Positions 1-10,835 are shown, counted from the stretch's first letter. The stretch: 64,000 bases of DNA from Vandiemenella viatica (GCA_031002005.1 CM061919.1:16067687-16131686), one strand, 5' to 3'. The notes: generated by a model not told the origin, from the sequence alone. Numbers and translations are program-made.

Positions 1-2600
1 ATTAATTTTTCTTCTCCTATATCTCATACTAATTTGATTGCTCTGAACTGTCTGTTTATTCCCTTTAAAATATTTGCTGTGTCTTTATGGTTTGATGTCA
101 TAAACACATATATATTTAGGGCTATGGTAATGACTCTTTGATGTTAGAAATATCAGATAGTCAAAATTGGAGCATTTGAAATGTAGTGTTGTACAAAGAT
201 GGTAAATTTGTTTGTGGGTGGAACAGTTAGGAAAAAATTTGAAGAGGAAGACAGTGTATAGAAGGTACGAAACGGATAACCGAGAACATAGGTTGTAATG
301 GTATGTTGGGATAGGAAGAGATGGAGGAATACATCAAACCAGTTGAGAGACTGAAGACAAAGGGAAAGGTTATGGCAGAATTATCCAAAAACAGTATTAT
401 CATTTTCGTTACAATGTGTATTGGACCACGATAAGCAGACATTTAATACTTAGATGATACAAAGTTTCATTTTAAGGCATAATAACAGTTATAATAATCA
501 TTTCATTTAATATGCAGATTCCACGATCTCCTCTTTAAATTCATATTTCTTGTTCGAAGTTTTGTGTTCCCAGATTGTCTCCTCGATACCTGAACCTAAA
601 ATAATATCCATCCACTTCCCTTGAAGCATTTGTGAGTGGCCTGTTGTTCTGACTTGTCTCAAACCTTTGGCACCGGATGTTGCTATCTCTAGCCAGGCGG
701 CGTTATTTTAGCCACAGACCCTTCGAGAAATTCACCACGGCAGATAAGGACAGTGGTTTTCTCAGAAATTCAACGCTTGTGGTATTTCTCCATCGCCTAC
801 AGCAGAACCTTTCTACAAAACATTTTCAAGCACAGTGACAAAGAACTCGTTTACTGCCTTACAATATTTCTATCTCTACAGTTAATCAGCAACACATTTG
901 CCTTTTTCCCATAATTTTATAATCACCTTCAGATATGCATTGCTTGGAATCTTCGTTTTAACCGAAAGCCACTTTTCATTCCTCTTGACAATGCACTGAA
1001 AATGTATACAAATGATAGTACAACTGCACATAAAGCTAACAATACTATTACTCGTTAAAAATCTGGTTTCTGACTGAGATACCATTTGCATTTTGTTTAA
1101 TGTGTCTCTTGACTGTTGGCGGCTCACTGTGTTCAGTGATGAATCGTAGTTCTTCACAAAACAACTTACACATATATCGTTACAGAAATGTACGAGAACA
1201 ATCATTAGCACATTTAAGCTAAAATTACTATAAATTTCCGACTGTTCACCAATGTAGCATCGATCGCACCAGTGGAATACGCTGTACACCCGCTTAATTA
1301 ATTGATGTTTCGTGATCTGTCTCATACGAACAAAATTCGTAATACAATAAGATTACCAAACGACTCTGTGTCCTAGATTGTGAAACTTAATCTCAAAAAG
1401 TCATTAATTAATTATCGAACGGCTTGCAAATTGAACTGGTTATTGAATATGAAATCAATTTTTTTAAAGGAACTTACTTATATATTCGTTGACCACATCT
1501 GACTGAATCGGTTAATAAATAAATTATAGAAAAATCGTTGCACCAGTAGCATGGGAACATCAAGTAGCTTAGTGAAAGAAAGGGACAAAGAAAATGTTCT
1601 GTTTGAAGTTGGATGAAAAGTGGACTTGTGAACAACAAAGAACTACATTGTTCATTAGAGGAAGAAAAAGTGCAAGATTTAATAGTGAGTTTGGCATCTG
1701 TGTAAGAGGAGACATTGTGGAAGAAAGAAGACATCGGAAAGGCAGACAGACGCGGTGTTAGATAATAACGTTGATGGGTCCAATGAGATGAACATCCGCG
1801 TTGACGTATTGGGCTGGGTGGCAATCCGGGACTTGTTCCGGCCGTCGACTTGCGCCCGACCACGCCCGTGACGACCTTGAACCGCGTCAAGGGCGTGGAG
1901 CAGGGCGCGGCGAATCTAACGGCTCACGGCTAAACTACGGTTAGCTCCTCACTCTCTCACACTCTCGCTTTCTCCGTGTTCGGCCGTATCTGTCAGTTCG
2001 CTAACCAAAAGCCAGATATGCTTACTTCCAGAGATTCTTATCAACAAAGATACATAAAACTTCCCAATTGGTTAACTTATATTCCAAGTAACTCTGATTA
2101 CGTTTCATTTTGATGGCCATTTCACAACATGTTTTACGTTCGCTATCGCTTTAAATTCTTGTTCATTTTTTTTAGCGCATCCTTCTGTAACGCGCCATTC
2201 TGCGACTGCGTTACCAACAAAATAAAACTTTCCCAACAAAATAAAACTTTTCCTCTTATACCAGAAATCAAATGTAAATTATTAGTCGTGTTTATCTCTT
2301 CTACGCACCAGGACGCATTTACGATCTGTAGGCCCCTAGGCTATACTTGTGGTGCGGGCCCTTTAGGATCTGTAGGACCCTAGACTATAACGCAACATCG
2401 ATTACTTATTATTAAGTTAATAAACCTTTTAATGCAAAATATTGGATAATGCAATGACAGTAAAAATACCGTATACGAGGATAACTTACTGAAGAATCGA
2501 AAGCTCGAAACTTGCTTTCTGTATCGATTCCGCGACTGAAGTGAACGAGCTAAGCAAGTGATAAAAACATTTAAATAAATAGCAATGGAGAGCACGCTCA
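1..2600. other. Unassigned sequence without a recognised gene
   Basis: I see no gene I can support here. The longest open frames are a minus-strand one of 147 codons (882-1325) and one of 138 codons (1474-1890). Neither shows a motif I recognise, and both could be chance or old repeat sequence. A GC-rich patch at about 1780-1960 stands out from the AT-rich surroundings. Two small direct repeats are visible: a 17-18 bp unit ending in AATAAAACTTT at 2212-2247, and GATCTGTAGG(A/C)CCCTAG(A/G)CTAT at about 2322-2343 and 2367-2388. Confidence 0.5.
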
Positions 2601-2950
2601 GGTGTCATTTTCCCTACACACCCATCCTCCCCGTTTCCTGCACCCTCCTACATTTGCCCTCTACAAATTTTAACTTTAAATTCTTTCAACGTTTTTGGTA
2701 AATTATTCCAATCCCTGACACCATTACCTCAAAAAGAGAATGTGCTTAAAATCGAGTGCCAGCTTGTCGTCATGGTCATCTTTTTCCTTCCATGCACTAC
2801 TTTTCCTTCTTAAAATAATATCTTTCCGTGTCTCATCACCAGTATACGCCTTGTACACTTCCATGAACCTCTGCATCCACCTCCTTTCGTGCAATGAATC
2901 ACATTCCAGAGTAGTAAGATATGATTCGTTTAAGCACGAGGTCACCGCTA
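2600..2950 (-). mobile_element. Non-LTR retrotransposon (LINE) 3' coding fragment
   Basis: The minus-strand frame at 2724-2945 encodes a stretch with YKAYTGDE and LALDFKH. The same pattern (YK[AS]YIGDEA, LA.DF.HK) recurs in this window at 40440-40400 (minus) and 61520-61660 (plus). There it adjoins or resembles the C-terminal part of a LINE reverse-transcriptase ORF. The fragment is short, has no reverse transcriptase core of its own, and ends in AT-rich sequence. I read it as a 5'-truncated LINE copy. The assignment rests on within-window similarity and on the typical wording of this family's C-terminal region. Confidence 0.55.
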
Positions 2951-2969
2951 ATGAGCCCTTAATGATCCC

Positions 2970-3300
2970 GGATGTTTACTTCACATGACGTCATCAACAT
3001 GTATCCGGGGAAAATACCCAATTCGGCTACCAATAATGACGTCATCAAGTGCCGGACGGGAAAAATAGCCAATTCGGCTATCAATAATGACGTCATCAAG
3101 TTCCGGGTACACCAAGTGACTGAAAATTTCCATGACGTCACAAATAAGTCTTCAAAAGTATCCAATTCGACGAACTATAATGACGTCACAAGTACGTGAA
3201 CTTCCGGGTGTGAAATTCCCATGACGTAATTCTAAGGCCTTCCCGGACCTCCTCGTTCCGTGGCATCACAATTCGACGAACTATAATGACGTCACAAGTA
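2970..3300. repeat. Short tandem repeats each carrying a CRE octamer
   Basis: Perfect TGACGTCA octamers lie at 2986, 3037, 3088, 3133, 3181 and 3287, with a one-mismatch copy (TGACGTAA) at 3222. The 3037 and 3088 copies sit in 51-bp tandem units that include AATTCGGCTA and a CCGG tract. The 3181 and 3287 copies sit in a second unit type (AATTCGACGAACTATAA) spaced 106 bp apart. TGACGTCA is the consensus binding site of CREB/ATF bZIP factors. Whether these copies are bound, or are just a by-product of repeat amplification, cannot be told from sequence. Confidence 0.75.
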
Positions 3301-3697
3301 CGTCCATAATTCTAAAAGCCTCCCTGGACTTCCTCACACAAACACACAAATCGAATTCATCAGCACGAGTCAAAAATGTAATCCCCAGACCTCTACGTAT
3401 TGTCAACAAATTTCAGTGACAAAATTCCGTAAACAGTAAAATACTCTGTGCATTGTCCGTAAACAGTACGTTAAAAAACCTAATAATTTAAAATTCACAA
3501 ACTGGGGGTCGAAACTAGAGGGGTTAAATGAAAAACCTAATAATATAAAAAAAATTCGCACCGGGATTCTAAACCCTGAGCTAAAATAAAAAAAGAATTT
3601 AACACTATGAAATAAAAAGCATATGTGAGGCAAGCATGTGAATGTCCTCGAGCAGTGTAATCCCCGAAACTATCGATAATTTAGAAATCTGCATTAA

Positions 3698-4140
3698 GAG
3701 AAAAATTTATTATTTATTACAGGACCATATGAGTCAATGACAAAATTCCGTAAACAGTGAAGAATACTTCCAATTCTCAGAGTGAAAACAAAATCATGAT
3801 CTAAATAAAAATAATCTAATAATATGAAATTAAATCACTTGAATTAAAACCCTACATGAAGAGATTGGCACAAATATTTGATTCTTTAATAATATCGAAT
3901 AATTTGCAAAGGAGTGAGAAAAATTTATTATTTATTACAGGACCATATGAGTCAATGACAAAATTCCGTAAACAGTGAAGAATACTTCCAAGATTTAATT
4001 CTCAGAGTGAAAACAAAATCATGATCTAAATAAAAATAATCTAATAATATGAAATTAAATCACTTGAATTAAAACCCTACATGAAGAGATTGGCACAAAT
4101 ATTTGATTCTTTAATAATATCGAATAATTTGCAAAGGAGT
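3698..4140. repeat. Tandem duplication of about 218-224 bp
   Basis: Copy 1 (3698-3915) and copy 2 (3916-4140) are almost identical. Both start with GAGAAAAATTTATTATTTAT and end at GCAAAGGAGT. Copy 2 has a 6-bp insertion (about 3991-3996) after GAATACTTCCAA. The internal phrase TGACAAAATTCCGTAAACAG also occurs once upstream at about 3417, so the duplication grew from an older repeated unit. Confidence 0.85.
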
Positions 4141-4186
4141 AACGAGAAAATTTTGAAGTATAACAGTCCCTTTTTATAACCTAGAG

Positions 4187-4420
4187 GTTGAAACTTATTT
4201 TTCTGACATACGGCATCTAAAATGAATAACCAGATTTGAGTACCCCGGATATTACAACACAGCTTCTCTATCATCATCAAGAACCGACGATAACAAAGTT
4301 TCTCCTAGGTGATGAAACTTATTTTTCTGGCATACAGCATCTAAAATGAATAAACAGGTTTCAATACCCCGGATATGACTGCTTCTCTTTCATCATCAAG
4401 AACAGACGATAACAAACAAT
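4187..4420. repeat. Tandem duplication of about 124 bp
   Basis: Two diverged copies begin at GAAACTTATTTTTCTG (4190 and 4314) and share CATCTAAAATGAATAA, TACCCCGGATAT and ATCATCAAGAAC. The second copy is shorter because of a small internal deletion. No coding signal is seen. Confidence 0.75.
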
Positions 4421-4457
4421 TTTCTCAGACAATCAAATTATTTAATAAATTTGGTGA

Positions 4458-5609
4458 CTAAAATTTCTTTTCTATTGAACAATAATACAAAAAACACACA
4501 AAATATTTTAAGAATTCTTTTTTCATTGGCAGAAGAATTGGTGTCTAATATCACGCCAGATAAAAATATATAGAATAACGTCTTTGTACACATACATACA
4601 AAAAGTTCGGGTAAATATAAATCCACGAAATAATGGAGGGTGGGTGGTTAACGCTCCGGTCACGTATTCGCGAGGACTCCGGAAGATTTTTACGTGTTCA
4701 TTACACATACATAAGTTTTAAGAAAATCAATCAATAATTAATACATTCATTTTACGCGATTTTATTTCGTTTTTCAACAAAATATTTTTTTTTCATGTAA
4801 CGTGGTTAACGCTCTGAGCTCGTATTCGGGAGGACATTACAGATACATCAGTAATAAGAAAAATCAACCAATAATTATTACATTTATTTACGCGATTTTA
4901 TTTCGTTTTTTCAACAAAATAATTTTTTCATGTATACTAACACAAATATAATAATCAATGTGTTTAACGCTTCACTAGTTAAATAACATTCACACACACA
5001 CACACACACATAAATGTCAAATTGGCTTACACCCTAAAATTTCTTTTCTATTGAACAATAATACAAAAAACACACAAAATATTTTAAGAATTCTTTTTTC
5101 ATTGGCAGAAGAATTGGTGTCTAATATCACGCCAGATAAAAATATATAGAATAACGTCTTTGTACACATACATACAAAAAGTTCGGGTAAATATAAATCC
5201 ACGAAATAATGGAGGGTGGGTGGTTAACGCTCCGGTCACGTATTCGCGAGGACTCCGGAAGATTTTTACGTGTTCATTACACATACATAAGTTTTAAGAA
5301 AATCAATCAATAATTAATACATTCATTTTACGCGATTTTATTTCGTTTTTCAACAAAATATTTTTTTTTCATGTAACGTGGTTAACGCTCTGAGCTCGTA
5401 TTCGGGAGGACATTACAGATACATCAGTAATAAGAAAAATCAACCAATAATTATTACATTTATTTACGCGATTTTATTTCGTTTTTTCAACAAAATAATT
5501 TTTTCATGTATACTGACACAAATATAATAATCAATGTGTTTAACGCTTCACTAGTTAAATAACATTCACACACACACACACACACATAAATGTCAAATTG
5601 GCTTACCCC
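4458..5609. repeat. Tandem duplication of a 576-bp unit with internal SINE-head-like repeats
   Basis: Copy A (4458-5033) and copy B (5034-5609) match almost base for base with an offset of 576. Each contains two internal subrepeats. One starts GGTTAACGCTCCGGTCACGT and the other GGTTAACGCTCTGAGCTCGT, and both continue into TTTACGCGATTTTATTTCGT. The phrase GTTAACGCTC..G..TCGTATTCG.GAGGA resembles the tRNA-like head of the SINE family elsewhere in the window. Each copy ends in a short (CA)n tract. ORFs repeated in both copies are mirror artefacts of the duplication. Confidence 0.9.
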
Positions 5610-6060
5610 ACATCTGTCTGCTCACGAAGGCTACTGTGTACTGGGCTGGGAGAGACGCGCATAGAAAAGTGAAAGTTGTTATTTCAAAGTGAGCTGTGTC
5701 ACCATCACAGGCTGTCTGAATGCCACCGAATTGTAGAAAGTGAAACACGTCATTATCTGTTGTAGTTATACATAATTTAAAAAACATATGAAAAAAGAAT
5801 ACTTATGCATACCTATCTCAGAGCATATGATTTTTTTTATTTCACTATCCAGATCTTTGGTTTTCCTCTTGTGGAAAAATATAATATCGTCTTTTTACTC
5901 TAATTTGACACATAAAATTTAGCCACATATAGCGTCACACCCGAGATGTTTTTTATCTCAGTTCCAAAACACATCATTAAGTTGAGAGTGGGAGATTAGG
6001 ATATTTAAGATCTGAGAATCGTCAAGAAGACATCAAAAGCTTCTCAGACGAGTTTCCTAG
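5610..6060. other. Spacer upstream of the polymerase locus
   Basis: No gene is recognised. A minus-strand frame of 64 codons (5593-5787) has no known motif. The first putative exon of the polymerase locus begins just downstream, so a promoter may lie here, but I see no decisive core-promoter element. Confidence 0.35.
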
Positions 6061-6073
6061 TAACACTAAGGAA

Positions 6074-7233
6074 ATGGATGCAGATGTGCTGGAGTTCGAA
6101 AAATTTATGGAAAATATTGACATGGGTAAGAAAAAATTCATTAAATTAATACTTAGACGAAATTTATCTGTGTGAAGACAATTATAAATTAAGGTTTTAT
6201 TTCAGAACCTAATGTATCTAAGGACCATGAAACAATGTGTTTAATGGACTATTTATCTGGTGAGCCCAACGTATTTTTTTGTAAAAATTACCCAAATGAC
6301 GTTGCGAACAAAAATTCTATATAAACATTTTTTTAGATGAAATACCTGCACAGAAGACATCCATCTCAAATCAGTTAAATACCCCTGAGGCTACCGGATA
6401 CACGGTGAATACAAATGAGATTGATTTCGAAAGTTTCATCGAAAAAATTGACAGAGGTAAAAAAGTATAATATTAATACCTACTTTTAATTTATCTGTGT
6501 GCACAGAATTAAAAATTAGGGGTTTTATTGCAGAACCGAATGTAATTAAGAACGACGCTGAAATGAAATCTCTAATGGAATATTTATCTGGTAAAGCCAA
6601 AACTTTTTTTGTAAAAATTACACAAATGTAGTTGTGAGCGAGAACTTCATATAAGCATTTTACAGATGGTGTGTCCGTCCAAAAACGACCACGAATTACA
6701 ACTTCACATTCTGTTGTGAATATGACGTCTGAACCAAAGAGACAGGGTACGTAATATGCAGTTTTAGAAAAAAAAACCACATAGTTTTTCTAGCTATCTA
6801 ATCTATATCCCCCCCCCCCTTTATCTGGCAAATAATTTGAATATTTTTTTTTCCAGAAACAATGCTTCAATCTTCAGATGCACCAGAGTTAAATTTGTGG
6901 GATATACCCGGGTCGTCAAGTGAACCACACGTTTCTCCCCCGATACACATGGGTTCAAGAACAGGATCTGGCATTACAACCGCAGATATAATGGGTGAGT
7001 CGGAAGTGGTTTTAACCTTCACCCCCAAGGCGACTGCTTACGGTAATCGACTTATTAGCGGCAGCATTTTAAATTCACATCATTTCAAAGAACCAGAAAA
7101 GTTTATTAATGCTTGTTTTGCTACTTGGAAAAAAAAACAAATTCATATGATACTCACAAACCCTTCCACACCGATAGTAAAATGTCAGGTGGGATTGGTT
7201 TGTGAATTCAAGATTGAAAAGAAGAACGTATAG
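6074..7233 (+). CDS. Multi-exon 5' part of the polymerase locus, with a duplicated exon pair
   Basis: Six exons can be placed: 6074-6125, 6206-6259, 6337-6456, 6534-6590, 6666-6746 and 6857-7233. Each junction has a GT donor and a T-rich AG acceptor. Every intron falls in phase 1, so all internal exons are symmetric and the frame stays open from the ATG at 6074 to the stop at 7233 (246 codons). Exons 1-2 and 3-4 look like a duplicated pair: FEKFMENID matches FESFIEKID, and EPNV..(8)..LMDYLSG matches EPNV..(8)..LMEYLSG. The last exon reads on into a stretch that normally leads the Polinton polymerase. An alternative donor (GGTGAGT, GT at 6995) would end another phase-1 exon of 138 nt. The function of the acidic repeats is unknown. 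The exon model is inferred from splice-site and frame logic only. Confidence 0.6.
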
Positions 7234-7253
7234 AAACCGCACGTATATGCCTC

Positions 7254-8678
7254 ATGTCAAAAATGCGTGAAATCTCAATAAGCAATTCTTTGGGGGAATG
7301 GTATAAAGTCTATGTTTCACTAGAAATCATGAACAGATTCAGCGAATTTCAGGACAAAAATAGTGGCAAAGCCCTCGATCATATCATCTCCCTCGATATT
7401 AATATCGCGAAATTTGAGCCACTTTACCGCGGTTCATCATACATACCTCTGCCACCAGATATCATCGCAAAGCATGCAGTAATCAATATAAAAAACACTG
7501 ATGAACGGTGTTTTCATTGGGTCATCCTAGCATTTCGCGTAAATGTGGATAAAAACGCGAATAGAGTGTCTAAATATATTGAAGCACGTTCCAAGTACAC
7601 TCTCCATTTTACAGATATAAATTTTCCAATCAAACTGAAGGACATATCAAAATTTGAGCGACAAAACCCCGACTATTCAATCAACGTCTATGGCTTGGAA
7701 AAAGAAGAAAGTGGTAAACATATTGTTAATGGACCTCTACACCTGACTAAAAACAAACGCGAATTCCACGTTAATATGCTTTTGATTACGAAGGGTGATA
7801 AATTTCATTACTGTTGGATAAAGAACATGTCGGCATTATTTAGATCATCACTAACCAAACGTCATAATCAGATATTTGTATGTGATAGATGTCTACAGTA
7901 TTTTGGTCGTGAAGATCTTTTCCAACAACATGAAATTGATTGCTCCAAGGTGGGTGCCGTCAGAGTTGATTTGCCAGACGATGAAGACAAGATCTTGAAG
8001 TTCAAGGATTTTATACACCAACAGCGTGTACCAGTTGTCGTCTACGCGGATTTTGAATGTATATTAGAACCTCTTGACACGTGCAGACCCGAGCCCAACA
8101 CATCATACATTACTCATGTCCAGAAACATACTCCTTTTGCTGTGGCATACCAGGTCGTTTGCGCACACGATCATCTTCAACTACCCTCATTCAACTCTTT
8201 CTCAGGAAGAAACCCTGAGAACTGGTTTATTGACCAACTCATTGATCTAGCTAAAAAAGTTGATAGGATTTACAAAGAGTGTATCCCTCTTGTAATGTCC
8301 GCTGAGGAAGAAGCACAATTTCTTCGTGCTGAGATATGCCACATCTGTGGGAGAGGCATTGTATGGCATGATATTAAAGTCCGCGATCATTGCCACATCA
8401 CAGGAAAATTCAGAGGGGCTGCACACAATGACTGCAATTTACAATATAAAACCAAGAGGTACATACCCATATTTTGTCACAATTTGTCTGGGTATGATGC
8501 GCACTTCATTGTTAGGGCCTTAGCACAACTCGATAAAGATGGAATTAATGTCCTACCCATTAACACTGAGCGCTACATTTCTTTTTCAAAAAAAATTTAT
8601 GGTACATCAATTACATTGAGGTTTCTGGACACATACCGTTTTATGCAATCCTCACTAGATAAGCTAATTGGGCAATGA
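7254..8678 (+). CDS. polB: Protein-primed family B DNA polymerase, N-terminal and exonuclease segment
   Basis: This 474-codon open segment matches the N-terminal half of Polinton/Maverick-type DNA polymerases (the family that primes DNA synthesis from a terminal protein). Around residues 207-230 there is a C2H2-like finger (CDRC ... H ... C). The exonuclease I motif is D266-F-E268. A cysteine/histidine cluster starts at C362-x2-C365 and includes DHCHITGKFRG and DCN; it resembles the zinc-binding HNH core of the endonuclease VII family. The exonuclease II motif NLSGYD lies at residues 410-415. The frame is broken at both ends: the preceding exon ends at 7233 in another frame, and the segment stops at 8678 while related coding sequence continues in other frames. 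These breaks are decay or assembly indels. The first ATG here is not necessarily a true start. Confidence 0.85.
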   Translation: MSKMREISISNSLGEWYKVYVSLEIMNRFSEFQDKNSGKALDHIISLDINIAKFEPLYRGSSYIPLPPDIIAKHAVINIKNTDERCFHWVILAFRVNVDKNANRVSKYIEARSKYTLHFTDINFPIKLKDISKFERQNPDYSINVYGLEKEESGKHIVNGPLHLTKNKREFHVNMLLITKGDKFHYCWIKNMSALFRSSLTKRHNQIFVCDRCLQYFGREDLFQQHEIDCSKVGAVRVDLPDDEDKILKFKDFIHQQRVPVVVYADFECILEPLDTCRPEPNTSYITHVQKHTPFAVAYQVVCAHDHLQLPSFNSFSGRNPENWFIDQLIDLAKKVDRIYKECIPLVMSAEEEAQFLRAEICHICGRGIVWHDIKVRDHCHITGKFRGAAHNDCNLQYKTKRYIPIFCHNLSGYDAHFIVRALAQLDKDGINVLPINTERYISFSKKIYGTSITLRFLDTYRFMQSSLDKLIGQ

Positions 8679-8721
8679 AAGACGAACATATGTGTATCAC
8701 CCGTGCGAATTTCGCTGACCC

Positions 8722-9835
8722 GAAAAGTTCCAATTAGTTAAACGTAAAGGAGTCTTCCCTTACGAGTACATGGATTCGTGGGAGAAACTCTCTGAGACGA
8801 CACTCCCCCCAAAGTCAAAATTTTACAGTAGACTGTCAGAGTCCGGAATTTCTGATGCTGATTACGAACACGCGACACAAGTGTGGCGGGTTTTCCATAT
8901 CCAAACCTTAGGGGAATATGCAAGTCTATATATGGACACAGATGTGAGATTACTCGCGGATCTATTCGAAAAATTTAGGAGTGTATGTTTGGAAAAATAC
9001 ACCCTGGACCCCGCACACTACTTCACAGCCCCAGGTCTTTCGTGGCAGGCCATGTTAAAGAGCACACGTGTCGAGCTGGAGCTTCTCACAGACGTCGACA
9101 TGCTGCTTTTTTTTGAACGTGGAATTCGTGGAGGTATTTGTCAGTGTGTGCACAGGTACGCAAAAGCGAATAACGCATACATGGCAGAGTACAGCTCTGA
9201 CGAGCCACAAAATTACATCATGTATTTCGACGTAAACAATTTGTACGGTTGGGCCATGTCAGAGTATCTACCATCTGGAGGGTTTCAATGGTTAACAGCT
9301 GAGCAAATTGTTGACATAGACTTTATGGAAATCGCGGCCGACTCACCTTGTGGTTTCGTTTTGGAGGTAGACTTGACGATTCCCAAAAATAAACACGACT
9401 TTCTAGCAGACCTACCGCCATGCCCAGACCACAAAGCCACACCTAACTCTAACTTATCCAAATTAATGACTACACTGGAGAACAAGGTTCGGTACGTTCT
9501 CCATTACCGAGTTCTCCAGCAGTGTATAGGTTTGGGGTTGGTTGTGGACAAAATACACCGTGTGATTTCCTTCAACCAGTCACCATGGTTGCGGGACTAC
9601 ATATCTCTCAACACGTGTTCACGCCAACAAGCCAAATCTGACTTTGAGAAAGATTTTTACAAACTGATGAATAATTCAATTTTCGGTAAAACAATGGAGA
9701 ACATTAGAAAACACCGCGACGTAAAATTGTGTACTGATTGGGTGGGCTCTCGCGGTGCCCGCAAGTTTGTAGCTGCACCAAATTTCAAACGTATGACCAT
9801 TTTCGAGGAAGGTTTTGTGGCTCTGGAAATGTCGA
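8722..9835 (+). CDS. polB: Protein-primed family B DNA polymerase, palm segment, cut by assembly gap
   Basis: This is the continuation of the same polymerase in another frame. Similarity resumes by about 8722, and the first in-frame ATG is at 8770. Residue numbers here count from that ATG. The exonuclease III-type motif YMDTDV is at about residues 54-59. Palm motif A reads D154-V-N-N-L-Y159-G-W. Motif B reads K298-L-M-N-N-S-I-F-G-K. The metal-binding DTD motif (motif C) should lie downstream, inside the N run beginning at 9836. Between 8678 and 8722 a short stretch in the third frame also looks homologous, so at least two frameshifts separate the halves. Motifs A and B look intact, but the copy as assembled cannot make a full polymerase. 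I cannot say whether the frameshifts are biological or base-calling errors. Confidence 0.85.
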
Positions 9836-10835
9836 NNNNNNNNNNNNNNNNNNNNNNNNNNNNNNNNNNNNNNNNNNNNNNNNNNNNNNNNNNNNNNNNN
9901 NNNNNNNNNNNNNNNNNNNNNNNNNNNNNNNNNNNNNNNNNNNNNNNNNNNNNNNNNNNNNNNNNNNNNNNNNNNNNNNNNNNNNNNNNNNNNNNNNNNN
10001 NNNNNNNNNNNNNNNNNNNNNNNNNNNNNNNNNNNNNNNNNNNNNNNNNNNNNNNNNNNNNNNNNNNNNNNNNNNNNNNNNNNNNNNNNNNNNNNNNNNN
10101 NNNNNNNNNNNNNNNNNNNNNNNNNNNNNNNNNNNNNNNNNNNNNNNNNNNNNNNNNNNNNNNNNNNNNNNNNNNNNNNNNNNNNNNNNNNNNNNNNNNN
10201 NNNNNNNNNNNNNNNNNNNNNNNNNNNNNNNNNNNNNNNNNNNNNNNNNNNNNNNNNNNNNNNNNNNNNNNNNNNNNNNNNNNNNNNNNNNNNNNNNNNN
10301 NNNNNNNNNNNNNNNNNNNNNNNNNNNNNNNNNNNNNNNNNNNNNNNNNNNNNNNNNNNNNNNNNNNNNNNNNNNNNNNNNNNNNNNNNNNNNNNNNNNN
10401 NNNNNNNNNNNNNNNNNNNNNNNNNNNNNNNNNNNNNNNNNNNNNNNNNNNNNNNNNNNNNNNNNNNNNNNNNNNNNNNNNNNNNNNNNNNNNNNNNNNN
10501 NNNNNNNNNNNNNNNNNNNNNNNNNNNNNNNNNNNNNNNNNNNNNNNNNNNNNNNNNNNNNNNNNNNNNNNNNNNNNNNNNNNNNNNNNNNNNNNNNNNN
10601 NNNNNNNNNNNNNNNNNNNNNNNNNNNNNNNNNNNNNNNNNNNNNNNNNNNNNNNNNNNNNNNNNNNNNNNNNNNNNNNNNNNNNNNNNNNNNNNNNNNN
10701 NNNNNNNNNNNNNNNNNNNNNNNNNNNNNNNNNNNNNNNNNNNNNNNNNNNNNNNNNNNNNNNNNNNNNNNNNNNNNNNNNNNNNNNNNNNNNNNNNNNN
10801 NNNNNNNNNNNNNNNNNNNNNNNNNNNNNNNNNNN
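9836..10835. other. Assembly gap (N run of 1000)
   Basis: A run of 1000 Ns interrupts the polymerase. The round length suggests a placeholder of unknown true size. Open frames drawn across it are meaningless. The sequence resuming at 10836 gives only a few open codons before a stop. Confidence 0.99.

Larger units (their letters stand above)
6074..9835 (+). mobile_element. Polinton/Maverick-type element remnant (polymerase end only)
   Basis: A protein-primed family B DNA polymerase of the Polinton/Maverick type occupies this stretch, preceded by small exons. No other Polinton gene (retroviral-type integrase, FtsK-like packaging ATPase, cysteine protease, capsid proteins) is recognisable on either side, and no matching terminal repeats were found. 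The element is therefore a fragment, or the rest lies in or beyond the assembly gap that starts at 9836. The sequence resumes at 10836 without a recognisable continuation. A related virus-like lineage carries the same polymerase, so element versus endogenised virus cannot be settled from this gene alone. Confidence 0.75.

Noticed and set aside
882..1325. 147-codon minus-strand frame
   Set aside because: No recognisable motif, no splice or conservation evidence, and it lies in AT-rich sequence where such frames arise by chance.
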